Part shown: piece after piece, positions 12,896 to 24,900 of the stretch
Position numbering within the stretch: position 1 is the first letter of the stretch
Layout: each line of letters opens with the position of its first letter
Assembly (NCBI GenBank): GCA_003344405.1
Contig: NOWV01000061.1
Coordinates: 1 to 64,000 of the forward strand
Reading direction: 5' to 3'
DNA from: Trichoplax sp. H2
Lineage: Eukaryota > Placozoa > Uniplacotomia > Trichoplacea
Length of the DNA stretch: 64,000 bases
Position numbers and translations under genes: made by a program
Notes under the pieces: model-generated
Database searches by the model: none
The model's input: the letters and a program-made list of their open reading frames with translations, nothing else
Told to the model about the DNA's origin: nothing

Positions 12896-13311
12896 AAAGA
12901 TCTTAGGAGAAAAATGATTAGATACTTCTGCATCATGAGTCAATTGAGTGGTAATATTATGTATTAAAAATTGTAGAATGATTTTGTATCGAGTTTTACT
13001 TCGAATAAACCAATAGATGTTTTGGCATTATTAAAATAATTTCATCACAATGATCACATTATCTTCACCACTACAAAAGATTACCGTTTTAGATTCGAAA
13101 GAAATTAATAGTGTAAAGATTTTAAATAATTAGTTTTTCATCTAAAAGGGAATTTAAAATTTACGGCCCAAAAGCTTTCGGGCATCATTAGAGCTATTGT
13201 TAAGAAGAATTTATTCACTGAGCCTAAACCGCAAATTGGTGCTATAAAGTTAGATATTGCGAACGGATATTTTTATACAAGTATCTTTTGTTAGAGTTTT
13301 TCGACGATAAT
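12896..13311 (+). pseudogene. Decayed GABA-B-like receptor exons (remnants of exons 3, 4 and 5)
   Basis: The clearest remnant is 13151-13251. It corresponds to exon 4 of genes B and C and still reads IRAIVKKN and then FTEPKPQI, against INIIARET and VTEPDLQV in gene B. It carries an in-frame stop near its start and a frame shift. It is bordered by AAAAG before and GTTAGA after, like the functional exon. Upstream, about 12896-12940 resembles the end of exon 3 (the RFGWKRVAILYHSD coding segment). Downstream, about 13285-13311 resembles the end of exon 5 (the ARVFCH segment). Order and strand match the intact genes. This looks like a dead fourth copy of the receptor between B and C. The exon 4 match is good; the other two are short and weaker. 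Confidence 0.6.
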
Positions 13312-15580
13312 TTAAGTTAATGAACTATTTATGGAAACAATATCATTTACATACAGAATACAAGATTAAAACTGGTTTCATAAGATGTATATTAGTCGTC
13401 TACAACAATTTGAAAGAGAAAAGATGTGTAATTTAGTATTTTTTAGTTAATAAATCGTGATTGATGTCATTGAAATTTGTTTAATACCATTATATAGATT
13501 TATTACTAGATCAAGGGCTATAATTTGGAGGCTTGAACTACTTTGCATCAAACAGCATTTTATAATTTAAAGAACTCAGATAACTATTCTGGAAAAGTGT
13601 AATTGTCAAAGCGTGTATTTCCAAACACGGCAGATTTTGTTAAATTATTAGATACTTTATAAAGTAGAGTTATCTTTAATCATTTGATAAAAATTTAGTT
13701 CAAGAAGAATTTTATGAGTAAAATTGTTGTAAGATATTTAAACATGATAACCTCGAAATTACAATATTATATTTTGAACATTCTCCTTAAAGTAGCTCGA
13801 ATTTTCTGTAATATCATTTAGCTGACTAATTGCTGACCATCAAAGGTATATGGAATCCTGTAAAGATATCTTATAACGAGTTCTACTGCAGGTTATTTCG
13901 CTGACTGAAAATGATTACTACTGTTATCAATACGACAGTTCTATCACACTTTATTTGTCTTATGTACTAACCTATTTGTGAAAGGTTATAGCTAATATTT
14001 TGGCCGTTGTTGTATAATTTTAGGGTGTTTAAGAATTTAATTACATAATGTAGTTACTTATTGTCGTGTGGTTAAATGATTATTGTTTACTTTAATGATA
14101 TGTTTTCTTATAAAAATCATAACATATATCATTCCAGTAACATCCAGTCGCAATATTAATGTCTCTCTTAGATATTCATAGTCCTTCAATACTAGACTTA
14201 GCTACAGGTCAACAGCATAGAATGTAGGACTAATATTAAGCATGTTGCCCTAAATGTAGACCACGTTAGTAATGATGATATAATCAGATTCAAGTAATAG
14301 CATTTAAAGTAGTACTTTCTTTTACAATATTCTATAGATAAGACATTGAATTAATGTTTTAAACCCGAACAATAGACGAATAGCATAGACTAGTAGAATG
14401 ACTGCAATAGAATGTCACTTGTTTACTTGTTTACTTGAGAAAAATAAGGATGATAAAATAAAATTTGATTATCAAATAGTATGATTATCACTTGCACTTC
14501 TGGTATAAGCTTTTGAAAATATTATAAAGTTCGTTTATATTTTCTATTGGAAAACTACTTCCTTCATGATATTTGTTATGCGTCTATACTGGTAGCTATT
14601 TATTAAGCTAAAGGTACCAATGCAAATTAGATGATAACATGGTTCCTTTACAAATATAAGAGTTTCATTTATCTGTTATCTAGCTTATTGCTAATATTCA
14701 GTATTATCTATACAATTCAAATATAAATAGTAATAAATGCTGAGGAGAAAGTTCTCAACATCTTTCTTGCGCCATAATTAAACCACTATTTGACTATCAC
14801 CGCAATGTTTGACAAAAGCAATTTCCTCACTTTTTATGTGGCATATCTTAAATAACTACATTCTTATTTTTATTGTGCGTGAGAAGAATATATGACAAAG
14901 TTGCTTACAAATAATAACTTCATTATAATGTCATCCATTATCGAACAGCTTTGATTTTTTCTCAATTATTGTGCTTAGGTTAAATTTTATTAGTGTTGGT
15001 CATTATTTTACTAGCAGTAAATTTTACTTTATAACACTACCAATGCTGTTTCTGAGGTAGGATAGGTTATAAAATTGAAGTACTAGACGACTGCGATAGG
15101 CTTACTTGAATATATTGGGCTAAGAGCTGTAATACATCTTCTTACTAGCGTTCAACTTCAGTTTTACGTTTAGCACGCAGGAAATAATTTCACTAACGCG
15201 ATAATGCTAAAAACTGATCATATATCAATATTCTGAAAAATTGCTTAAAATAATTTTATCGGTCAGTGCAGACTTTCTAAGATCTTTCAGCTAGTAGATT
15301 ATGAATACAAGAAAGGCTGACCTATTTTTTATATTTTAGTATAGTTGTTCAAGTATACTCAATATTTAAATACTTGACTTAGCAGAAAATGTCAATTATG
15401 TTTAGATAAAAATGTAATACTTAAAATATTATAGTATTGTTTTATCGATAATTACTCCAATCTGGAGTTAATAGCCATCAGTTGATAAGTTTTAAGTAAA
15501 TCTATTGAATTCAGATAGTGAGAATCTTTTGCAAATTTGTATTTCTAATATATCTCAGATTTAGCAATTTAAGAAAAACA
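13312..15580. other. Intergenic DNA, no gene seen
   Basis: AT-rich, stop-dense sequence. Further exons of the decayed receptor may be hidden here, but I could not align any with confidence. Confidence 0.5.
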
Positions 15581-15766
15581 TTAATTGTTTGATGATATTG
15601 AATTATATCTTTTCAACCAATGGGAAATTAAATTAAAGGTATGGAAAAGCGCGCTTGTTTTGCCACAAGAATTTATCTGACATAGCTGACAACCAACGGT
15701 AACTTCTGTAACCCGCTTTAAGAGCAAATTTCTTCGAGCCGGCAAAATTGTATAGAATTTAGCCAA
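15581..15766 (-). mobile_element. Possible non-LTR retroelement remnant (zf-RVT-like C-terminus)
   Basis: A 61-codon minus-strand reading frame contains LPARRNLLLKRV, then CQLC, then TSALFHTFNLISHWLKRY. This layout resembles the zinc-binding domain after reverse transcriptases of non-LTR elements (LPTRxNL, then CxLC, then HxFxxC and a Trp). The last cysteine position reads Phe, as expected for a decayed copy. No reverse transcriptase core, terminal repeat or poly(A) tract was recognised nearby, so this is only a fragment and could be coincidental. Confidence 0.35.
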
Positions 15767-17259
15767 TTTAATTCCTCTCCCCTTTTAATAGCCCTTAAAT
15801 GTAATAAAGATTGGCTGGGTAGGTCCTAGGTTTTTGTAAAACTTATTCATCGAGAGGTCACCTATTAGACATTCAAGAGTTAAGAGTTAAGAGTCGAGAG
15901 TTAAGATTTTCCATTAAATCAAACTATGCCCTATTAAAAACATGCCACTTCAGAGCCATTTAGACTTATGCAAAGGTGCAGAACTCTTGTACAGTTGACT
16001 CAATCTCAGCTAAACATGTTTGCCTTATCATTAAATTTTTCGTAGATTTCACAAAGAATAGTGTGCGTTAATCTTAAAATCGAATGCATATTTAATTTGT
16101 CTGCGTATGAATTTTTAAATAGATTTTACTAATGTAATAGATCGCAAATATTGCAATATAGCTGTCGATTATGATTTAATTTAGCAGACGATGGTCTATG
16201 ACACCTACAGTTCGTTTATTGCTATGTTTGGTAATGAAATTATCGACGTTACAAGGCCGTTCTCCTTAACCCTAAACTATTTTACATTGGATTGCACCAC
16301 TAACTGTTCCTTTGCAAAATCAAATTCCATTCATAGCAAACATCGCACGGCATGAAAGTAGGGATGATTGAGTCAAGTATAGATGGAGCTTGTTCAAACT
16401 TGCAAGATACTCTTATATACGCGTACAGTAGTTTCTATCTTTCGCTAATTTTATGTTAATATTACCATTGGTATAATTAATGCATCTGGTCTTAGAAATC
16501 TGAAGGAAAGAGGCTGCTAATATTACGTGATTATTACCATCAGTATACTAGATAGCTTTAGAGCATTTAATTTTGGCAATATAGTGTTAACTTCCAAATA
16601 CGGTATAGTCTATTCTTAGTAAAATTTAATTTTCACTAAACTGCAGCATAACTCCTTATTTGTGTAACCTATCTTTAACAATTCACACAGTGGAAATTTG
16701 ATTACTATACAGTATACTCTACTTTGATTATATCGTAGAACTACCATTATATAGAAGTATGAAATTCTTATTGTTCATTTGTGCTTTAAAAATAATTCCA
16801 CCTGCGGTGCTTGCATTATAAAAGAAATCATCTTGTATCTATCTCGTTAGTTAGTTCTGCTAGTTACACGATAAACTTACGCGCTTTACCTATTTGATAT
16901 TACTATAGCTATTTTACTATTCACGTCGTTGTACATGCTGTAACCTCACACGGCTTTCCTCTTTGCACTAATTCCAATAAACTCTAATTTTTTGCTAATT
17001 TAACTCTGGTAACCTAATTGCGATTATGAAATAAACCTTCCGAAATATCACGGGGCGATATGAAAGAAAAATGGATCGCTAGTTTTATGTTGTTACTACC
17101 ATTAGTATTAGATAGGTTTAGAACGTCGACTCTTAGCAGATTGAAGGATAGAGAAGAGTTAGATTAATTTCGATAATAGCTATTATAAAAAGCTTGGGCG
17201 GATTTTTCCAATTTCAATTGTTCGAATTATAGTGGTAAAGCTACAAATGTAATTGATTA
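15767..17259. other. Intergenic DNA with short diverged repeats
   Basis: No gene is seen. Two segments, about 16441-16520 and 17084-17160, share the pattern CGCTAxTTTTATGTT, TACCATT(G/A)GTAT, then CTGAAGGAAAGAGG or a close variant. A third weaker copy may lie at 16525-16580. They look like old local duplications. Confidence 0.5.
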
Positions 17260-17426
17260 TTATCACTGTTCCGAGTTTATACAAGTTGCAATTAGCTCTC
17301 ATGACGATATACTGCAAGCGGCTACTTATCTTCCTCACTACTTATTTGTTACTATTAACAAATCCTTATTTACTTGGCTAACGATCCTACGGAAATGACT
17401 GTGATTCTCGAACTATCTATCGAGAT
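17260..17426 (+). repeat. 167-bp segment repeated at 19489-19655
   Basis: It is almost identical to the first sequence after the N gap (only about three substitutions). It marks the left end of a region present in two versions in the assembly. Confidence 0.95.
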
Positions 17427-19121
17427 TAATTCTCCGTGATAACTATTAACCTTTTCCTTAGGATTCACGGCAGAAATGATGTAGACTTCCTCCTTAAGCG
17501 TAAGCAATAAAATAGCGAACTCTCTATATTGCAAAAAGTAACTCGCTTTTCTACCTTCTACTTACGGTATATTCGCAAACAGTTACAGAGTATATGCATG
17601 GAAATCAGCACTAACAAACAACATGGCTGTCCTATATTCTTAGATCAAAATTCGTATAACTTTATACTCTACTTTAAAATACATTAAGTAAATATTTAAA
17701 TATTTAAAGGTGGTCTTTCACACCGTGATACCTTCATAAAACAAATATACGAATATGATGTATAGATTTTGATACGGGATTATATGATCTACATCATGTC
17801 GGATTAGGCACCAAGCAATACTACTCTTATACTCTTATATCTACTCGTATTTGCAATTATCGATATGTTGCGAACTAATAGGCAGAAATCGGCCTTAGTA
17901 GAAATAGACTGTATTTTCGGCCTTGCTATTAATTTACAGAACATCAGGATGTTTTCTTGATACCATAGTAAGAGTTTAACTCTGAACAAACTAAAACTCT
18001 TCAGAGCATACCACATAAACTAAGTCTTTCTTGGATTAATTTTCTTTGTCCTTATCGAAAGTAAAGATTCTAATTTCTGCCAAAGGCCTACAATGATGCG
18101 CTCAAAGTATAACCTAATTCCCACGATACCCTCCCCCCTTTATTGCTCGAGGATGATCCATTGATTCAGAGTAAAGTAATGTATCAGGTTCCGAGTACTT
18201 AAAGAGTAAAGCTGTCACTAGTAGAAAAGCGGATTTACCCTCGTAATCAGTATCATGTAGAGTATGTTAAACTGGTACTGGCTTCACTTTTGAAAAATCC
18301 GGATTTATGCTAATTACATGATGATTAACTTTACCGCAATTTGATCTTATCGGTCTTTGGCATACTAATGGCTTATATGTAAATTAGCCTAACCATTACA
18401 CTGTTGCGTGCAATGAGATTTTTGTCGAAATGATGCTGTGCTCAGCACAGATTCACATTTGCATATTCGATTCTAAGAGACCTAACCTATATCCGATCGT
18501 ATTTATAGTAGAATCAAAACGTATCGTTTGTTCATTTAATATTTCGATATTTAACTAATCATGTTTTGTTACCGGCAATAACTTGTTAACGAAGACATTT
18601 TTAATTATGCATATTCTGTTTACATGTGACCGATATATAAGCGTTCGGTATAGCTTACTATGATAAAACCTTCATCTATTACTGTTTAAGCAGGCTACAA
18701 ATATAGGTAAACATTGTTATTTATATGTTGTAATCAAACAGTGTATTTATTTAAGATAATTTAATTGTTGTTAGGTAACGATTAAGTTCTATCTATACTG
18801 ATTAATTAAATACAGTGCAAAATATCTTTTTTAGAGAAATATAATGGAATCATTAATGGCATGCTATTGTTATTTTAATTTGCAAAGCCTAAAATAAGCC
18901 GATAAATAAGATTCCAAGACACGTAAAACTTTGTTTAATAGTATGCTCTGGATAAAATAAGTAGCAATCAGCGTTGAAACGTTTACGTGAAATATTTTTC
19001 TTATCGTAACTTATTTGCCTGTTGAATGCGTAGTAAGGAAGAATGTATATGAAAGCAATTTTACTGAAACTCTAAAATATTACTACATTTAATTGAGGTT
19101 CTCATAATTATACTTTCTAAT
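17427..19121. other. 1.7-kb segment absent from the second version of this locus
   Basis: In the version after the N gap, position 19655 (equivalent to 17426) joins directly to 19656 (equivalent to 19122). The junction carries a 2-nt AT microhomology. The segment has no terminal inverted repeats, no clear target-site duplication beyond AT and no convincing gene, so a deletion in one allele is likelier than an insertion. Confidence 0.75.
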
Positions 19122-19468
19122 CCATGGCTTCAAATCACGTCCAATTCATGTGCCAATTCAACAGCATTTTGCATGTACTTTATTGCTCCAAACGACCCTT
19201 GACCTGGTTTTCTCTCAACTCCTATGGTCTGTATTAGGCCACTTAATTCTAAATAGATAATACTAGCATCAATGAAGGCGGCAATGTTCATAAAAGCCAG
19301 GAGATAATACAACCTGTCTAAGACTGATTGAAATACTACTTGTCATTCGTTCTTTAAAAGCAATAACAGCTAGATCCGGAAATGGTCAAAATATTGTAAA
19401 AAAATTTTTCTAAATCGTAGATACGAATATATAAACAAATATAAATATTTCAGTTGCTATGATACGAC
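19122..19468 (+). repeat. 347-bp segment repeated at 19656-20001
   Basis: The segment is almost identical to 19656-20001. The right copy lacks one T in a TT pair (left TTTATTGCTCC, right TTTATGCTCC) and has a few substitutions. It ends exactly at the N gap. Confidence 0.95.
19130..19320 (-). CDS. Possible last coding exon of an unidentified gene (minus strand)
   Basis: The open frame begins after a TTAG acceptor at about 19320 and ends at TGA 19130-19132. It reads YYLLAFMNIAAFIDASIIYLE, shown here as a hydrophobic part (YYLLAFMNIAAFIDASI) followed by a soluble part with VERKPGQGSFGA, IKYMQNAVELAHEL and the end DVI. Composition looks like real protein, with a hydrophobic or membrane segment followed by a helix. 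I do not recognise the family. Upstream exons would lie to the right, beyond the gap. In the second version (19656-20001) a single-base deletion shifts this frame. It could be a real terminal exon or a decayed one. Confidence 0.35.
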
Positions 19469-19488
19469 NNNNNNNNNNNNNNNNNNNN
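19469..19488. other. Assembly gap (20 N)
   Basis: Twenty N bases. The sequence on both sides is partly the same (17260-17426 plus 19122-19468 against 19489-20001), so the true gap may be zero or negative. Confidence 1.
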
Positions 19489-20001
19489 TTATCACTGTTC
19501 CGAGTTTATACAAGTTGCAATTAGCTCTCATGACGATATACTGCAAGCGGCTACTTATCTTTTTCACTACTTATTTGTTACTATTAACAAATCCTTATTT
19601 ACTTGGCTAACGATCCTACGGAAATGACTGTAATTCTCGAACTATCTATCGAGATCCATGGCTATAAATCACGTCCAATTCATGTGCCAATTCAACAGCA
19701 TTTTGCATGTACTTTATGCTCCAAGCGACCCTTGACCTGGTTTTCTCTCAACTCCTATGGTCTGTATTAGGCCACTTAATTCTAAATAGATAATACTAGC
19801 ATCAATGAAGGCGGCAATGTTCATAAAAGCCAGGAGATAATACAACCTGTCTAAGACTGATTGAAATACTACTTGTCATTCGTTCTTTAAAAGCAATAAC
19901 AGCTAGATCCGGAAATGGTCAAAATATTGTAAAAAAATTTTTCTAAATCGTAGATACGAATATATAAACAAATATAAATATTTCAGTTGCTATGATACGA
20001 C
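19489..20001 (+). repeat. Second version of 17260-19468, lacking the 1.7-kb segment
   Basis: It consists of a copy of 17260-17426 fused to a copy of 19122-19468. Unique sequence resumes at 20002. This is best read as the other allele left in the assembly at a contig join. Confidence 0.9.
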
Positions 20002-21965
20002 ATAATTGACACATACAGTGCATACTCGGTGTCAAAATTTATCCTTACGAATTGTAGGTTAAAGTTAGAATAATGATACTAAAATGTGACGTAAATTTAC
20101 GGCTGACAGTCAATTTTACTAATATACGATTGCATGCCTAAATATGACGCAGGAATACCCGTATTTTGTATATAGATCAGTTAAATATAACACCCGGTAT
20201 ACTATTCTACAATTAATATCTGTAAAGCGAATAATAAATATTTAATGGAAAACAGGATACTAAATTCTATATTTTAAATCAGCGGTAAACCATGGTAAAG
20301 GTACTTTACAAGCTTACGCAGATTAAAAAGTAAAATGGAAGTGAAGAAGTTGAATTATGGCTTTAGTACTTTTGCAATAGCATGCGATAAAGATTCTGAG
20401 CGCTTTAAAGCTTAAATTAATATCTTTAGTTATACATCATTTATTAGTGGTTGTTAAATACACTGTAAGCTAGGATAGAAAGATCCAAAATATTTCCGGT
20501 GAAAATTGAAATAGAAAGCCATCAACTACTTGAGATAATTAAACAATTTCCATCTTTAATGTATTTAATCTTTATTTGATTACTATCAAAACATATTAAT
20601 TTAACAATATCAAGACGTTTTTGATCATCACATAGATTATTTCTGAGGACATGAAAAACTGTATCGGCAAATATCATGTGTGATAGGTATTATTAGTTTG
20701 CAGTTTATATATTGCTTTGCCTTATTGTATATTCCACTGTGATATCTAAATAATATTCTTGTATCTATTGAGATATTATTACTTCATTCAGCATTCTATT
20801 GTAGTTATATCTTATTTTCAAATAGAGATTTTCGATTTATTGAAATAAATTAAAAATTTGAAAACCGCAGGTCAATATTTATCTTTTGATATAGCCTAGT
20901 TCCCTCTCTTCATCTTATATTGATATGTAATCATTTATTAGTGTTGGAATTATAGGCTGTAATGGAGTCACGTACAAAATCTCGTGATAGACATAATGTA
21001 CGCTTCGTTCAGTTTTATTACCGATTCTTTCTTCAAAGCTTACGGACAAAAGCATTATTATGGTACAGTTAATAGATTAAGTAAATCTTATATTATACGA
21101 GTATAACATTACAATATATCGCCCTTGGCATAATATTCTACAAATAATCAGATTGCCTTTAAAATCTTGAAAATGTCTTATCTCGACATCAGGTAAACAG
21201 TTAAGCATCAAAATTAAGGAATATCGATACCATACTCTGCTTTTTGATTATTTTAACTAAATTTTAAATAAAAAAATCTTTACTTATTTCGCCTATATTT
21301 GCTAATTTCAACTCAACTATTTGTAAAATTATTATAGGAACAATATCATGATCTTCCAGATTATCATATCACTTTTATCATTATTATTGTGATTGTTTAT
21401 CTCTAGCTAACAAATAATTGATGTATAAAGTTGATTGTTCATTAATTGATAACGCCGGACGGTCTAAGGATTTAATGAGATATTTAAAATAATGAATGAC
21501 TTTTTATTTACGATCTAAAGTGACATTAATAGTACGAGTATTATTCAAATCGATTGACGTAAACGGCTATGACTAAGTTAATAGGCTATAAATTTAGAAA
21601 TGTTCCACATTATTTAGGCAAAAAGCTTATGAGCGATTGTCTTCCAAATTTCTCATTTAAGGTAATGTTATAGATTAAGATTATTTCCTTAGAACATTAT
21701 TTGCATTACTACACCTGTAATCAAATGGCTATGATCAATTGTTGGATAACTTATCAACCGAATTTATTGCTACATTAAATCATTGCAGTATTGTCTATTT
21801 ATTATCTTTCTATAGGATACGATTAGGTTCTTGAAGAAGACGTTTTATTTTTCTCTTTTATATTTTATTCTATTTATTAATAGATGGGCGCGGTATAAAT
21901 TGATTAGTAACTGTCATTGATAGGGAATATATCAATCTCTACCGAAAATTATTTAAAGGGGAAAA
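20002..21965. other. Intergenic DNA upstream of gene C
   Basis: About 2 kb of AT-rich sequence without a supportable gene. The 5' UTR and promoter of gene C should lie at its right end; no TATA box or initiator can be singled out. Confidence 0.55.
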
Positions 21966-24900
21966 ATGACTCCAAAAAATCGATGGCCAGCCTCGATTTT
22001 AAAATATAGTTGCATTTTTTTCTATATCATCGCTCATCACATTTCCTGTGCAAAAACTCCGTTATATATTGGTGGTACATTTCCTCTAAGCCATCGATAT
22101 CTCCGACAAAAGATGATTGAAATGGAAAATTCTGCTAAAATGGCAATACGTGACATTAATTCTAGAAATGATATCCTGGAAACTTATGAAATCAGACTAA
22201 ACCTAAAGGATGATAGGGTTAAATAATTTATATATTTACATCATCTTATTACTAACTTTTAGTATAAAAATATTTTGAAAGTGCAATTCGACTTATAGCT
22301 GAAGTTTATCCTTATATTTTTGAATTTAAAGTTCGATAAAATTGTTGCTGGCCAAGTTATCTTCGACCAAATCTTATATGGCCCACAACTTATTGCTTTA
22401 CTGGGACCTTTTACATCGAGTTCAGCATCTATAGTAGCCCCCATGGCTCGCTATTGGAACTTAATTCAGGTTCTAAATTTATAATTTAGTCCGTAGCCAA
22501 GTACCGATACCATCCATACTCTTCGGTTATAGGTTGCAGTATTGCTAATGGACACTTCATAATTAGGCGATATTTACGTATTTCTTTACTGTTATAGCTG
22601 TCTGTTGGAGCTACATCAACACAATTCAGCAATCGGAAAGAATATCCTTACTTTTATACCAGTATAATAACCGATATTACGTACAATTTGGTTCGTATAA
22701 ATATGGTGAAGTATTTTGGGTGGCAACGAGTAGCCATCATCTATCTTAGTGATGTTTTATTTGATAACGTAAGTACCAGAGGATCTCGCTTCGTGTAAAA
22801 TAATCGAAGTTTTTTGATCCTACAAAATTTATTACTTAATTAATTAATAGCTCTTAATGGAAATTCTTATTTTAAATCATAGAATGACCGTAGTTTTTTA
22901 TAATAATTAATAACTGCTATCCATGAAACTTAATTATTAGATCATAATTTTATCTGCATAGGGAGCTCTGAATTTGCAAGCAGAATTAGAAATGCGAGGT
23001 ATTAATATTATCGCTAAGGAAAGCTTTGTATCTGATCCAGAATTACAAATTAAGATGTTGAAGGTAAAAATTAGAGCAAATTTTAATCTGAAGTACAGCT
23101 AAAACTTACTGCGACTTTTCTTGGTCATTGAAGCTGCTTTCTGTAACAGGTTGAACTATTCAGTTTACAGATTTTGCCTTTAAGATAATCTAAAATTGCT
23201 TACGTACCACCGGGTTTATTTAGCACTTTAACTGCGTACTCGTTTGATATTTTCGATAAATATTTTCTTAAATAATACTTCATTATTTTTTTAATCGCTT
23301 TATGAATAGCTGGATAACAGTTGGTTGGGGTTATTATGAATTTTCAATGTTACGTATAACTGGATTACTTTAAACTTCTTTGCGATAAGACAGATATCGC
23401 ATATTCTGATTTTATTTACGGTGGTAATAATGCTAGAACCAGATATTTCTGACTTCTGTTGGAAAAGCTACTGATGCTGTAGCTACCAAGAACTAACTTT
23501 GTCATCATTTATATTTTACTTAGGAAAAAGGAGCAAGAATTATATTTACCTTTGGCTATCCTCAGAATTTAGCCAGTATATTTTGCCATGTAAGCTAAAA
23601 TAGCATTCACATGATTCTTTGCTCTGCTTTTGTTTTATTGAACAGTATTACGTTAATACTACTAGCTAGTAGTATCGTACCGCTTTTTGGGAGGAAGGTT
23701 ATCGTTGACATCTTGTTGCTATGTTAGACTTTAAAGTTTGAATGAGTTTGCAATGAATTCATGGAATACCATATAATATTCATTTTAAAGAAATCTTTTA
23801 AACAGAAACTAATTAAACAAATTCTAAAATCTTGCAGTTATCTTTAATTATTATAGATCTGTAAGATGTTTGCGCTTGTCAGAAATGATGATCATATTTA
23901 CCTTAATTAAGCACGATGTTGTCGTTACTTTATGGGGAGCAAGATTACCCCTGCGTCAAACACATGCACATAAATTAGTTAAATATTCTGTAGATGGAGT
24001 ATTCCATAGATGAGCTTGAGGATTTGTCTTGCATGATTAAATGTTCGTACATTAGAAAGTTAAGTTAAATTTTAAATTATTGATCACAATTTCATTAAGA
24101 AATGTATTAAATGGAGTGGATTAATCCAAAATCCCCTCAATTTAGGTATTGTTTAAGATATGCAAAGATTCATTTTCATGCAGTACATATGAGTTTTCTT
24201 TTATTAATACATATTGTGCATATAATCATGAATTGATTGCTGTACATTAAATGTAGACTTAATAATCAGTAAAAAATTTAGTCTGCATAGATTGTAACGC
24301 TATTCATCTTCATTTTCTGTACAAGGTATTGCGGTAGATAATTAACTGATTTTTTTTATATGTGCTAAAGTATTTGATACATTATAAATTATAGCCGCAT
24401 CCCCTCTCAAAATATAAAGCTCCTGCATATTAGATCTATGAAGTCATTAAGAGAAGAAATGTACGAAACTTCATTTTGTGGTTGAAATTTGTTATAAAAT
24501 GCATTATTAGTGTATAATTGGGGTCTTTAATGCAAATGTCTATTGGATTCACTCGTTGAGATTCCATTACATATTCTTGAATATTGCTAAATTGTAAATA
24601 GCTTAGGACTTTGTAAATCTTTTCTATATCATCAAAACAAGAAAAGGGAAAAAGTATTTAGTCGACGATAATTAATAAATTTTTTTACCTCTAAATTGAT
24701 CATATAAGATGATATAGAATGAAAATGAATGAGAATCAGCTGCTAGATATCTGGAACAAAATGTGTATTGCTTCAGTCTCTTACTGATGATATTAGTTCT
24801 CTCTTGATTATTTAAGAATACATTTAGCTCTGATGTTCATCTACTTTCCGCGTATTGATCTGCTACATCTATTACTTACTTATGACTAGAAAATTTATTG

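Noticed and set aside
17804-18016. 70-codon minus-strand frame inside the indel segment
   Set aside because: It has no recognisable motif and no splice context, and it is absent from the other allele.
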